Origin: Ceratorhiza oryzae-sativae | Lineage: Eukaryota > Basidiomycota > Agaricomycetes > Cantharellales > Ceratobasidiaceae | Direction of reading: 5' to 3' | Assembly (NCBI GenBank): GCA_030998015.1 | Contig: JARWMV010000232.1 | Span: 1,736,001 to 1,800,000 of the forward strand | Length of the DNA stretch: 64,000 bases | Shown here: piece after piece, positions 24,781 through 36,985 of the stretch | How positions within the stretch are numbered: the first letter of the stretch is position 1 | Layout of the letters: each line of letters starts with the position of its first letter | Notes under the pieces: generated by a model | The model's database searches: none | What the model saw: only the letters and a program-made list of their open reading frames with translations | What the model was told of the DNA's origin: nothing | Program-made: the position numbers and the translations under genes

Positions 24781-25717
24781 AGAGTGACCAGCGGCTTGGC
24801 AAGGCGCGGAACCTGCCACAATATTAGATATATATAATATCTGTTGGTCGGGCTACGCTCCATAGAAAGTGAGTGAGTCACCTTGCACTTTCCATCTGCT
24901 GACCACTGGGGCGACTAGAACCCACTGGGATGGGGCCGAGCCGTCAGTTGGCTGTCTTATTTGTAATGGCTATTTACCATCTCTACTACATTTTACATAC
25001 CACATTGGCGTATCTTAACTCTTAGCATATAGATGGCTATGAAATCCCTTCAATTAATACATCTGTTAAAACATATTGCCATGAACAAAGCAAATACGCG
25101 TCGAAACGGCATCCACCAGCAACTCTACTCTAATACATCCCTATTCCAGTCGCACGGATATCGATGGCGGAGTGGGATGTAGCTTGCGAAGGGAATAACT
25201 CTACGGGCTTTGATGGTCGGACAACGCGGGTGATCCACACGAGGTACGCCCGTATATGCGACCTTGCGTTCATTTCTAATGCTCACCGCTTGTTCCATTG
25301 ACAGCCAGAATAAAATATTGTGGTTCCACGCTTATACGTAACCGAATACAATGCCGTCCAGAGTACGTTTGTCCGGGTAAATTTGAATCTCGCACCACAC
25401 TGCATGTCCTAGGCTCACTGCGTATAACTCGCATAAACTTTGGAAGGTTTGACCCAGAGTGACCAGAGTCGGCGCCTGTTAGATTAAGAACTACGAGCTG
25501 TTTTACCAGGCCACTCGCATCCCGCATACATAGACAACTGTGCTCACCTTCGTACCATTGCCGGTTCTGCTACATACAAGCTAGGAAGGCGCCCTTGCGC
25601 ATCCCGATTTCCCCTAACACTACTCGCTGGCGATATACTCGCATAAACTCCCACTAGCGCCCATAGCTCGGGAAGCTCATCTTTCGGGCATCAGGAACTT
25701 TGACGTGCAACGATTAC
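24781..25717. other. gene-poor region upstream of the Tim17-family gene
   Basis: No gene is recognised. ACTCGCATAAACT occurs twice, near 25427 and 25638, as a 13-bp direct repeat about 210 bp apart. Confidence 0.4.
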
Positions 25718-25739
25718 GCGTCTGGCGGCAGCCAGACGC
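25718..25739. promoter_or_regulatory. 9-bp perfect inverted repeat upstream of the Tim17-family gene
   Basis: Arms GCGTCTGGC and GCCAGACGC are separated by GGCA. The element ends about 110 bp before the ATG at 25851. It may be a factor site or hairpin; its role is unknown. Confidence 0.4.
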
Positions 25740-25850
25740 TAGTCGAACAGCAAAACAAGACGCGAATACACGGCCGGCAACGGACTCGTACATTCAAATA
25801 ATGGGGTTTCACTCGCCTGGTTAGCTAGCTCGATTTTTATACCTCACGAA

Positions 25851-26565
25851 ATGCCTGGTCGAAGTAACACACTTGAAACAGATCATTCGCACGACCCTTG
25901 GTTCGCATAAAACGTTGATTGATTCGAAACCGCTAGCTAATGCTGATTATCGCAGTCCATATGTAATCTTACATGATGCTGGGAGTGGATTAGCTATGGG
26001 TGCTATTGGTGGTGCCGTTTGGCATGGTGTCAAAGGAGCCCGAAACTCTCCCAAAGTAGGAAGAGCATTGCACAATTGCGTAGGTTTGATGACCAGATTT
26101 ATGGTATGTGTAGGGGCATCGAATTGAGGGCATGATGGCAAGTATAAAGCATCGTGCTCCTGTCGTAGGTGGTAACATCGCAGCTTGGGGCGGTTTGATG
26201 TCTGCCTTCAATTGTGTGGCAGTACATTATCGACAAAAAGAAGATGGGTTGAACAGCATATTTGCTGGCGCCATGTCTGGGGCGTGCCTTTCGATGAGGA
26301 GTGAGTGTTTCAACATATCATTTTGCTCAAAGTCAGCTGTATATATGCGCGGCCAGGCGGTCCGAGCAGTGCAATGGCGGCTGCAGTAGCTGGCGGTACC
26401 ATTATGGGAGTATTTGAAGGTGTTACCATCGTAATGACTCGTTTTATGGCGGACGCGAATAGGCCAATCGCACCAATCTGTGAGTGGTGACGCTATTGGG
26501 CTCTTGTTAAACATACTGACGTATAAGCCGTTGTACGAATAGTTCCACCCTCAACGACCTCTTGA
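25851..26565 (+). CDS. TIM17: Tim17-family mitochondrial inner-membrane translocase subunit
   Basis: Tim17 is a core subunit of the TIM23 complex that imports presequence proteins. Exon 1 gives [16 protein letters not shown], then introns join [71 protein letters not shown] and [18 protein letters not shown], ending PIFPPSTTS. The GxxxG-rich membrane segments and the RAPVVGGN and RQKED blocks are diagnostic. Length (about 160 residues) matches the family. Some positions diverge from the usual sequence ([11 protein letters not shown]), so a second, diverged Tim17 paralog elsewhere in the genome is possible. The first intron uses a weak donor, GTTCGC. The frame is intact. Confidence 0.85.
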
Positions 26566-27055
26566 GCTTCCATATCAGACGATACCACAACCGACTGCGC
26601 GTATGTGACTAATTTATGTAGATTGGTTGCACTGTAGTAGGCACTCGATGTTTATATGCCACCACTCGTTTGATTTGAAACCATTAGCAGCGCAAAGCTT
26701 TTCAACGTCCAACCGGCCCTGGTATCAGACATCTTATCCAAACAAACCTTTAAACACGCGCACATCTTTCTATGGATTTCGACACTCAGGGCGAGCATAT
26801 GAGCATATCCCGACTTAAATGTTAGATACTACAAAATACGCAAGCCCTTATAAACGTGCGAACCCACTCAACCAGCAAGCCCACCCCTCCCTGGGTAATC
26901 AGCGTTTGGATCCATCTTCAGTCTCCACCATCTTAACAAACCCACGCAAACTCGACATTATTGAATGCAAGACACTTGTATTAGCAAATGGGTTAAAATA
27001 TGCATTTCGAGTAATCCGACCAAGCATACACAAGGCTATATCCAAAATGTATCAA
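26566..27055. other. intergenic region between Tim17 and Sla1
   Basis: This is convergent 3' sequence of the Tim17-family and Sla1 genes. No further gene is recognised. Confidence 0.4.
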
Positions 27056-30000
27056 TTAGTAGCCACCGAAGCCAGGTTGAAACTGCTGTTGTGGCTGGAA
27101 ACCGAATCCAGTTTGCTGAGGCTGCATAAAGTTGCCCTGTCCGTTTGGCTGACGTAGCGCATCGTACTTGTCTGCATACATTGAATGAGTTAATGTACCA
27201 TGGATTTCCATCAACTCGACTTACCTGCTGACTGGGGACCGCCAGGATTGTTACCAGCAAAGGTTCCCGCTTTCATCGAAGCAAAGACGTTTGCAGCTGA
27301 AAAGTTATTCTGAGGCGGGGCGTTGCTAGGAGGGGCGTTGAATGCATTCTGTTGTTGCTGCGGCTGGAAACTAGGCTGGAAGCCGGTTGGTTCTTCAAAG
27401 GTCATTGTTAGAACATTGTACTATAGATGTTTGCAACCAACTTACGAGGTTGGAGTCCACCACCGTTGAACATCCCGCCCATTCCTGTGGGTTGGAATCC
27501 TATAGGCGGAGACTGAGAAGCCACCAGGCTTGGGGTGAATCCAGTCTGTTGTGGCTGCATGAAGTTGGGCTGTGGCGACGGGTTGAAGCCAGTCGGCTGG
27601 CTTTGCAAAAAGCTCGGTTGAGACGGCTGGAATCCCGTTGGCTGGGATGCCAAGAAACTTGGTTGGCTCGGTTGGAATCCTGTTGGTTGACTCTGCAAAA
27701 AGCTTGGCTGGGACGGCTGAAAGCCGGTAGGTTGGGGTTGCAACCCTGTGCCGAACACTGGCGTCGATCCAGGACGGGTCGGGACAAACGTGTTGAACGC
27801 ACTATTTGTAGGAATCAACGGAGAAAGTAAGCTCTGATTGGCTGGGATGGGGGCAGGTGGTGGTCGGGGGCCGATGTTGCTAAACATGCCTGTTTGCTGG
27901 GCGGTAAGCAGTTGTCCGACTGGGACAGGCGAATTGCCCATCCCGAGCCCGGACTGGAAGCTCACAGGGGCTTGGATAGGCATCCCGGTCGGCTGAGGGA
28001 CAACAGGCGCAGATGGCGGCCGCTGCTGTTGCTCGAGCTTCATTTGTCCGATCTTGGCAAGAATATCGAATTCTGAGGATGCCGGCTGAGAGGTGGTCGA
28101 CGTTGTTGTTGCCGGACGCTGGATTGCTGGGGCAGCAACTGGGGCTGCTGCTGGAGCAACTACAGGAGCAGCGGCTGGAGCTGGAGCTGGAGGTGCTGGC
28201 GGGGGCGTAGGAGCAACAGGGGCGGGAGGCGCAGCTGGTGCTGGCGGTGGGGATAGTGCAACCGCAGGGGCAGGTGAAGCAGGTTTGGCGGAGCTTGGTC
28301 GGGGGGTCCAAGCATCATCATCGAACCCACTTATGACAGGTGCAGGTGCAACAGGTGCAGGAGCAGCCGCGGCGGCGGATGCAGGACGTTCCGTCGGCGA
28401 GCTGGTCAGAACACCGCCTGGTGGGTTCGTAATTTGTGGCGTCCCCCCACGAGAGGATGTTTGGAGCGCATTCACGTCCACTGCAATGGGTGCAGTTTTG
28501 CTCGATGGCGGGGGGCGTCCTCGCCTCGTTTGGTTCTTCAGAGTACCACCTGGACCAGTGAATAGGTTCGGCGCAGGGCTAGTCGTACTTGATCTCCTTG
28601 GGGATGCCGCGTTCTCCTGGGCCTGTAGCTGTCGTGCAAGCTCCTCGTCTTTCCGCATTTGCTCCTTTCGTGCCGAATCATCCTCGAGACGCCACCCGCG
28701 TTTCTCGATCGCTTTCATCACACGGATAATGTCCCCCTCACGCAAACCGAGCGAACGTAGCGTTGACTCCTTGATATCCCCCACAATGGCTTCATCGATC
28801 TTGTCTCGGTTGAACGCCGCGGCATAGCGAGTGCAGTCGTCAATATCGCATCCTGCGCTCAGGAAAAACTCGAACCAGTCGACCTGTGGCTTCTTGGGCT
28901 GCGGCTGAGGAGTTGGCCGAGGTGGCTGCGAAGGAGGCTGCGATGGCGGGCGAGAGTTGCGACGTTCCGCAATGACAGAAAGTGGCACGTTGTCCTCGTC
29001 CGGAACTGTCGCGGGACGTTTTCCAGAGTTGATGAGCTTGTCGATGTAAGCCATATCCTCCGGAGACATCTTGGCGGACGGCACATCGATAATAACACCG
29101 TTAGTTTTGTGCAGTTTAATCTTGCCATTTTCCATCCCAAGGAATTCAGCCTCAACCTTGAACTGACCGGTGCGGTCGTGCCAGACGCGAGTTTTGCCAG
29201 GCCGCGGCTTGTCAGCACTCGACTTTCGTGGTTCGGCATCAACCGATGCTCGGTGGTCGGCTGGTCCTCGATTGTCAGCTGGTCCTCGGGTGTCGGGCGA
29301 CCCTCGGGGGGCGACCATGGACCTCGTTGCAGAAACTTTTGCCCTTTTTATCCAACGCGATTTGAGATGGGTTTATGAACAACCTAACCAACATTTGGGT
29401 AACTGACCTCTCGTATTCCAGCCTCTCTAGCTCCTTCCGCCTGGTCTCAGAGTCGGCGCGTTCTTGCTCACGCCTGCGTCGCTTCTCTTCTGCTGCCAAT
29501 CGCTCTGATTCTTCTCGCTGCCTGGCCTGCTCTATACGCTTCTGCTCGGCCATTGCAGCAGCTTGCTGTTCCGCCGCCTTGGCGGCAGCCATCTCCGCCG
29601 CGGTATCCTCATCGTCTTGAGATCCCCTAGCAGCGGGGGCTCCACCAGCTTTGAGCTACGAAAATAGAATGGCTAAGATTGGGTAGCGATTGCCAACAAA
29701 ACAGCAACTCACCTCGACGTATGAGCTTGGAACGACACCCTCTTCACCCTTGGCATTTCTGCACTTCCACCACTCTTCGCTCTCTACTCTATTCGTGACT
29801 ATCAGAACCTCCCCCTCCTTGACGCTGAGTTCATCCGAGGCCTGTGCAGTGAAATCATACAAGGCAGCGGCCTGCTCTCCCTCTTCTTCTTCTTCATCAT
29901 CATCGCGATTTGGGATCACCGAGGCGGGAGACATTGCGAATCGCACGCTCGCGCCATTCTTGTGATGCGCCTTGGGAGCGTCGGTACTGATGGGATCTGG

Positions 30001-31182
30001 CGTGTGAGCGGCAGGTGGAGACGAGGAATCAGATGCTGCATCCTTGCTCGTTTGGACTTTGGCAATGATCTCTTCCGCGACATCCTTCGATCCAGCGACG
30101 AAATGAAGCGTGGTGACATCGGATCCGGTAGCGATCTGAATGTCTAGATGCTTCGCCTTATCTGAGGTGACGGTAACGACCGACGAGGTTTTCCATTGCT
30201 GAACTGGAGTCTAGAAAGTATGGTCAAGGATAATCGCTTTGAGATACAATCAATGTGGTTACCTTGTCCGATTCTGACGCGAAGAAAATAGCACCGTTTC
30301 CAACACCCAAAGTGCCTTTCTTTTTCTTGTCCTTCTTGTCCAAAATCTAAATATAGAGTTCATGAGCAACGTGAATATCCAAGATTGCGCGTACTCACGG
30401 ATACACTCCACGTCTGAACCGGATCATCGCGTGCCTTTGTGTGCGAGGCCGCTACGAGTTCGGTCGGGTCAGAGTAAGAGCTCCGAGGCTGACAATCACT
30501 TATGAGCCAACAGTCCGGCAAACCGATGCACTACTCACCGCTGCGGCTGGGCTGCTAATAGCGGCTGCAGCCACAGCATCCTGCTCTACCTGGTCGCTCT
30601 GAACAGCTCCTGACTGGCAGGAGAATGGGGCTAAATCAACCAGCGTGTGAGATCGTTGTATTCGAGACTCGTACCAGCTCGATATACGTGGCAGGAACAT
30701 AGCCTGCTTTCCCTCCTGGTTTGTTGCTCTTCACAAGCGACCACTCTTCCTCTTGTTCGTAGACATAGAGTGGCTCGTCTTCAGAAATCGTCAACTCGCC
30801 GTCCCCATTGGCAGTGTAGTCGTACAACGCTTTAGCCGAGGTGATTGGTTTCGCCTACCAGTTCAATACAACAATCAGCTTAAAATTAGAGCGTGCAGCG
30901 TATCTAACTGACCTCTTCGACATATGCTTTGGGAACAAGGCCGGAAGCACCGTTGTCCTCCTGGGAATTCGTCTTGATCTTCACCTTCCACCACCTGAGC
31001 AGAGAAGGGTTAAAGTCATTGCTATAAGCCACAGATACTATTCGAAAAATATAAACTCACTCATCATCTGAACCATCGAGCAGCAACAGAATCTGGTCCT
31101 CCTTGATGGCGACCTCATCATCAGCGCCGTCTGGGTTATAATCATAGAGCGCCGTCAACACCGAGGTGTAGGTCACCGACAT
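27056..31182 (-). CDS. SLA1: Sla1-like endocytic actin-patch adaptor
   Basis: Sla1 links clathrin-coat cargo to Arp2/3-driven actin at endocytic sites. Start MSVTYTSVLTALYDYNPDG opens SH3-1; SH3-2 starts KALYDYTANGDGELTI; SH3-3 lies near 29,700-29,940 (AALYDFTAQASDELSVKEGE). A coiled Glu/Arg stretch follows (about 29,430-29,600), then SHD1 (RVWHDRTGQFKVEAEFLG) and the SAM-like SHD2 (DWFEFFLSAGCDIDDCTRYA). A long Ala/Pro linker leads to at least eight QPTGF or QQTGF repeats; LxxQxTG repeats are the Prk1/Ark1 kinase targets in yeast Sla1. It ends FGGY with stop 27056-27058. The frame is continuous through several introns. Domain order matches yeast Sla1. Confidence 0.92.
27560..27760 (-). repeat. 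tandem QPTGF-type coding repeats in Sla1
   Basis: Four or more near-identical ~39-nt units encode QPTGFQPSQPSFL with small changes. They lie in the C-terminal phospho-regulated region and may vary in copy number between strains. Confidence 0.75.
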
Positions 31183-33404
31183 GTCAAAGAGTCCTTAGTC
31201 GAGTGATATCCGGCCGAGAGAGGAAACGCAGCCCGTGAGCAAACCAAAAGAAGAGAGATCAACAACGGGGATGTTAGAGTGTGTGCAAACCCCAGTGGAG
31301 GCGCTTCGCAACTCACTAAGCGCCGATGTTCCCATTCACACGGCCTAGCGCTTGCCAGATTCAGGTGGCGAAACTCACCACATTCCGGCATTGCGTTTTG
31401 CATCGTAAACACGATTACAGTCCACTATATCGTACGAAACAGTTACATCCATTGGTATATATCACATGAATTTCTCGTACATTATACCTGAATAAATCAA
31501 GACAAACTCTGACCTAGCTGGGGTGCAACAAACTCGATGCAAAATTGCTTGGTATCATGTTTCGGCGGTTCTGCGTCGAGCCTATCATACCACAGCTAGA
31601 GAAGAATTTGAGCCAGGCCTTTGTACCCAATATTTGGACTCAGGGAGAAGAATCAACCAGACGAGGTATACAAACAAACACGCAAGCAGAACAATTCATT
31701 GGCATGGTGGGTGCACTGAGAACGAGTGTAAATGCCCTGCGGTTGCGATAGAAATGGTGAAAAATATCACATTTCCTGTATTTAATGGCCAATTCCTGCG
31801 TTATTCAATCTAACGTGCTCGCTTACTAGTATTGTGTACAGTACACCACAACGCCGTTGCAATAAGGCCGGCGTGAGCGTATTGCGTCCTGCGCAGAGCA
31901 AGTGTAACGAGAGTAGAGATTGAGGGCACGGGTGAGCTCCTGATGACTTCAGGCTGGGTTAGACGAAACACAGTTTACAATTGACTGAGGGGATAGGAGC
32001 AAGATGCTGAGAATTGAACCACCCTGGGGTTTATATTCTCGTGGAAGTAGAAACCCGGAAATACAGCCCGGCCCTCAGCCCCCATTAATCTAACTACTAT
32101 AACAAGCCTGTATAGCATTGATGACCCCTAGCCCGAAAGCGAATCGCATTTATTCAGCAACGACAAATGATATCGAACGATATGTACTGCCATCCGCAAA
32201 TTTTGCCACAAATGACGTCTCCAGGACTCCACCTCAGGGCAATGTATGATTCTCAATGCCTTAATCGCCGGTAAGAGCCACCCAATTCGGAAGAGCGAAG
32301 AATGGGGCACTGGCGTGGCGCTGACGCCGGGGCCACTCCATAGAGCTCATACCTACACAGCAGGCCGGCCTCAACCGAACCACATACCTCTACAGCATAA
32401 TCTATTTGATATTTAGAATGAAACTTGGAAAATCAATATTGCTATCACTTCAATATCCAAGTTGTCCTAAACTAGCTCAATACGGCTTTAGTTGGTCAGA
32501 TGACGAGATTGCTAAAGGCATGTGAGAACGAAGCAATGCTATAGAGAAAGCCACAAATTTCGAGGGGATCTGAGCCAACTAAATAGGGAAGCCATGTAGA
32601 GGGCTTGTGCACGGTTACAACTACACACCCCGCTGCGTTTTATTTAGTCTCGCTTGGTATGCTCGAAATAACTGGTATAGAATCTGACTCGCCACTCTCA
32701 AATCCTCAATCCTTCCATAACCCAGAATGTCTTTTGATCTCTTTAGGCCGACCGCTCCTGACATGACAGCCGGAAAGTAGAGTGAAATGACAGCTAGCAA
32801 CCACTATGTAGTCGAAGTACAAGATACTCAAAATAGAACACTTACCCGAAATCATGCGACATCCTACCATTCGACTACATCTGGTGCGTCTTGTATTGTC
32901 TCATATATACACGTTGCGTGGGATAACCAACTCGACAATCTCCAAAGCGGTCCTTGACGCTTTTAGTAGCCTGAATGCAAACTCGAGCGACCGGGATTTC
33001 ACAGGCAACTAGCTGCGAATTGGCAGAGGTCTCGAGACCTGACACTCCGTGTCATCTGGGACATGCGCTCGATTCACGAAGGCCACAGACCCGCTTGCCA
33101 TTATGGAAAAGGTATTGTCCAAGACGTGCTACGATATACTCAAGGTTTTCGATTGAGCTGCTTCGGCTGTATTGGATAATTGAATTCAAGTGATTGAAGC
33201 CAGATCAACTATACACAATAATGTTGGACTCTCAAAATCCCTTTTTCTGGCCACACTGTATGCGTCACAAACAAGAGCACGAGGGCTTATATAATCCCGA
33301 GACGCGTCGCGAATCCCTACGCGCCGAAACCAAACCAACACCTGACCCCTGTCGAGCTCGAAATCTTTCACTACCCCACCACTCGCTCGCTAGACCAGAC
33401 CAAG
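31183..33404. other. gene-poor AT-leaning intergenic region
   Basis: This 2.2 kb separates the divergent Sla1 and Spo12-like genes and includes both promoters. Short frames (for example 31523-31813) have no motif. No RNA gene or repeat was recognised. Confidence 0.45.
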
Positions 33405-33881
33405 ATGTCCAGTGCTCCCTCGCCATCTCCCTCTGTTGAAGCTCTCCACCAGCCGGCTCAGGCCGCCCAGCAGAACATCGGGGGCGCCCATTTGGCAGGT
33501 GCCAAGGCCTTGTTGGCCCAGAAGCTGGCTCAGCAAAAGTACGAGGGCTCATGGTATTCCTGGTTTGAAAGCTGCTAATCTTGGTTTTCTACTAGTAACC
33601 CTTCTATGGCATCTCCTACGGACAATCTGATGACTCCGGCGGCGGCCAAGATTAGTATGATGAAGAAGAAACATTTTACCAAGTGAGTTCAAGGACCTTA
33701 TCACTGTAAAGCCCGACGCTTATGTATGTACATGACTAGGGGCAAGCCAATTAGTGGGCCACGCTTTGGGTCAGCCATGGGAGCCTCTGCACCGGCGCCT
33801 CAATCCGAACCAGAGACGGTGGGCGAGGATGAGGAGGTCAACCCCTTGGATGATTCGTCCAAGCCCGCTACTACCTCATAG
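33405..33881 (+). CDS. small Spo12-like protein
   Basis: Three exons encode about 115 residues. Exon 1 gives MSSAPSPSPSVEALHQPAQ. Exon 2 contains SMASPTDNLMTP and KISMMKKKHF, resembling the short conserved block of Spo12-family mitotic-exit regulators (SPTD...SP/TP...KKKH). The tail is acidic and ends PLDDSSKPATTS. Both introns have GT-AG ends. Spo12 proteins promote Cdc14 release in yeast. The family call rests on one short motif seen by eye, so a generic small nuclear protein is the alternative. Confidence 0.5.
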
Positions 33882-34180
33882 TATCCTTCCATGATGCCGC
33901 TCGCTTTCGTTGTCTGTATATTTGCCCCTGGTCTCATGGTTTGATGTATCCTATCATGTCATGTGCTGTGCTGGACCACGCTGTCCATTTGTACTTTTTT
34001 CAAAGAGTAGAGTGCATGCTTAATCGGATTATTGTATTTTATGAAACGTGTCAAGATCAACCGGACAAGAGTTGCACATCCATCCACCCGTCCATCTCAC
34101 AAATCAAACACATCCGGGAATCCAATTACCGACTACAGTAGATATACAAGATTTTTCTATAAATCTAACACTGCTGTGTC

Positions 34181-36811
34181 CTACTTATTCTTTTTGCTCT
34201 CCGTCTTGTCCTTCTTTGCTTCTGCCTCTAGAGCCGCAACATCGTTTTCTCCAACCTGTCCAAACTCATTCACGCGCTTCGGGTCGACGCGGTAGATCCA
34301 ACGTTGGTAGAGGAAGATGAGGAACACGACGTCGTCACGGAAACAGGCTAGACGATGGAGGATGGGCATCTATAAAGGTGAGGTTTAGTTTCAAATACCG
34401 GGGGCGATGGTAATGAGAGGCCATACCTTGATACAAAAAGCGAAAAAGTCGTCGACGACTGTGCCAAGTGTTTTGTAGATCATTGCCTGTTCGGCGTAAG
34501 TTTAGTGTGATCCTTCCAGTTGTACATGCAACAAGGGGCGTACCTTCATAGGCATATGCGCTACACTCTTCAATTTGTAATTGATAATAAGTTGTGGGAC
34601 GAGCTGTGCGAATCCAAACATATACACGAATCTGCAAGAAATGGTGTTAGTTTTGTTTTTCACGAGAGAGAGAGAGAGAGTTATACATACGAAGTAAGAG
34701 TCGAAATAACAAAAGAGTACCATCCTCTATGCGTCTCATACACGAGCGAATAAATAGTGTACCCAGCGAGGAGCGGGATAGCGACGTAGGCTACATAGCG
34801 GAATGCGAGCCGATCATATCTATCGCAATGACAATATTAGAGAGAAGCAGGTCGACAAGTAAAATACTGACTCTTGGGTCTTCTTTTCGTCTTCACTGAG
34901 AACGTGCTTGTCTGTTGAGTAGCTATGAGTCCCGTTCCAAATGGTGGTCTTAAAAGCTAGCCTTTGATATCTAGTCTATATGGTAGTCTTGACCCAGCTT
35001 CAGACTTGACGACAGAAATGTCCACCGCTTTTGTGATCTACATACGACCCCAATTATTCCAGGATATGAATGGTCGCACTGCGACCAAACGTACCTTCCA
35101 GGCCTCAATTAGCATACCCGTACCCTGACCGAACAGAATCATGTAGCTCGTCTCCGCATTGTTGTCGATGAGATATAGCAAGATGATGAGCTGGAAAGTT
35201 CTCAAGTGTTCAGAACGACATACGCGTAGTAAGGATGATAGGACACACCTGGACAAAGACGTTTGTAACGATCGTCCTGACAGACACTCCAACCATCTCT
35301 TTCTTCCCCTTCCAGTGGCTAATGTCATTCTGCCGGGACGTAATTATTTCCTCACATCGACCCAATGGGCAGAATGACTCACCTTGAACGCCAAAATCTC
35401 AAATAAACCATGCAACAACGAAACGATTATAGTAGTAATCAACAAAATCGGATTCGTCTCGGTCAGCATCCGCTTGACCTCGTCAAGCTCCGCGGCAGAT
35501 GACGCAGGTTGCTTGTCAAAGCTGTCCGTCATAGTTGCGTATAGTTGAACTTGAAGTAGCTCAGAGGATAGAACGAGACTGAGCAAGCGTATACATTAGA
35601 TTGGAGTAACGATGTGGAGAAGAAGCGCAACGAACCATGTAGAGGCAGCGTCGTTGTGGTGTGGTTGATTGGGTTCATCGACCCTTTGAGAAGCCAAAAA
35701 TCGTTCGGGAAGACGATGGGCCGGTAGTAGAGTTTGTCATTTACAGGCTCGAGCGTGATGTGTTCTGCAACTGGTGCTGGAAGTTGGGTGATGGGGATAT
35801 GGGGAAAGTCGGAGACAAGAGTTAGAGTTACGTTCTGGACCAAAAGCAAATTTCAGTGACAGTTGAGTGGGTGCTGGCAGATACGCACAGGATGCCAGTA
35901 CGACACGGTGAGTTATCCTCGGGCTACGAAGATAGCGTGAGTGTACTACAAACGGCGCTTTATATTGATGTACCTCTTCTTCGACTTCTTCTTCCGCCTC
36001 TTCCTCTTCTTGGCTGCCCCCAAGCAGGCTTTTAACTTTACGGATTTTACGGCGGGCCATATATCTGGTCAAAACTGTGATACTGTATAAACAAAGATTT
36101 GTTCGACCATCAAATGGAACGGCATACGTTTCCTGGAATGGTGCATGTCTGCCGGGTTGAATGATCTATCTCGTGGGTCGATTGATGCACCATTGCGGGT
36201 AATGAATGTATGTGCCCAAAGCGTGCCGTTGTTCATGACCGACTGTAAGAAACGTATCCAGTGTTCAAAAGGGCCGATGTGCAAACATTATCCAGCGCAC
36301 CTTGGGTGTCCTAATATCCCCACTCCATTCTCGACTTTCATCCCATTTCCCATACTCGATTCCTTCCCACGTAAAAAGCGGGCCGGCAAAGTCATTAATC
36401 TCATGGGGTGAGCTCGAGAGCAAGAAACGAAGTGTGATATTCGTGCCAGGTGCCCAGAGAGGGGCGGCCTGGGTCTGTCCAGCGTGAGGAGGTGCGCCGC
36501 TCGGCGAGTCTGACGGCTGAACTCCAGGAGAGGGGGCAGGTGGTGCGGGTGGGGCCGGAGGTTTCATCATATACTTCGTGACTGATAGCAGGTTGGTAGA
36601 ACCCTTTAACGTCGCCAAAATGCGTGCTTACTTAGTTGTGAGATGATGTAAAAAATACGACTTGCTGAAAAAGTCGAATAAGCAACCGTTGAGCTCGATG
36701 ACTGCAGTAACTCACCTGGACAATTCCCAGCACTCTTCTGACAGTCCCCTCGTCATCCTGTCGCCTGTTTCGAGCCGGTGCAGCTTGTGCTGCTGCCACT
36801 TGTTCTGGCAT
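34181..36811 (-). CDS. CLPTM1-family multipass membrane protein
   Basis: CLPTM1 proteins are ER/Golgi multipass proteins; the human members affect receptor trafficking and lipid scrambling. Start MPEQVAAAQAAPARNRRQ is followed by a first hydrophobic segment, a luminal domain (PLWAPGTNITLRFLLS, NNGTLWAHTFITR, NVTLTLVSDF, YYRPIVFPNDFWLLK), then several membrane segments (NPILLITTIIVSLLHGLFE, VYMFGFAQLVPQLIINYKLK). Near the end are DDFFAFCIKMPILHRLACFR, DDVVFLIFLYQRWIYRVDPK and a Lys-rich C-terminus. One base appears lost in an A6 run at 36650-36655; with A7 the first segment reads VVFFYIISQLITKYMM. The gene shares a ~170 bp divergent promoter with the carboxypeptidase S gene. Confidence 0.88.
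34664..34680. repeat. GA dinucleotide microsatellite
   Basis: A run of about eight GA units lies in an intron of the CLPTM1-like gene and may be polymorphic. Confidence 0.7.
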
Positions 36812-36872
36812 GTCCACGTCGAGTCTGAGATTAAGCAAGGCGCTTACCGGCTCCAGCACGGTGAGACAATCG

Positions 36873-36891
36873 CACGTGGATGATGACGTAA
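36873..36891. promoter_or_regulatory. E-box plus CRE-like sites in a bidirectional promoter
   Basis: CACGTG at 36873-36878 is followed by TGACGTAA at 36884-36891, inside the 174 bp between the CLPTM1-like start (minus) and the first carboxypeptidase S start (plus). bHLH and bZIP binding is inferred from the cores. Confidence 0.4.
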
Positions 36892-36985
36892 CGGCCATCA
36901 GGAAGCACCATAAATACCAACAGCACAGCGGTGTCGCTATTCCTCACAAGTACCAGGTAACGACGACCAGAACACCCCTTGGCAT

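Noticed and set aside
28093..28827. 244-codon plus-strand Gly/Ala-rich frame
   Set aside because: It mirrors the Ala/Pro linker of Sla1 on the opposite strand.
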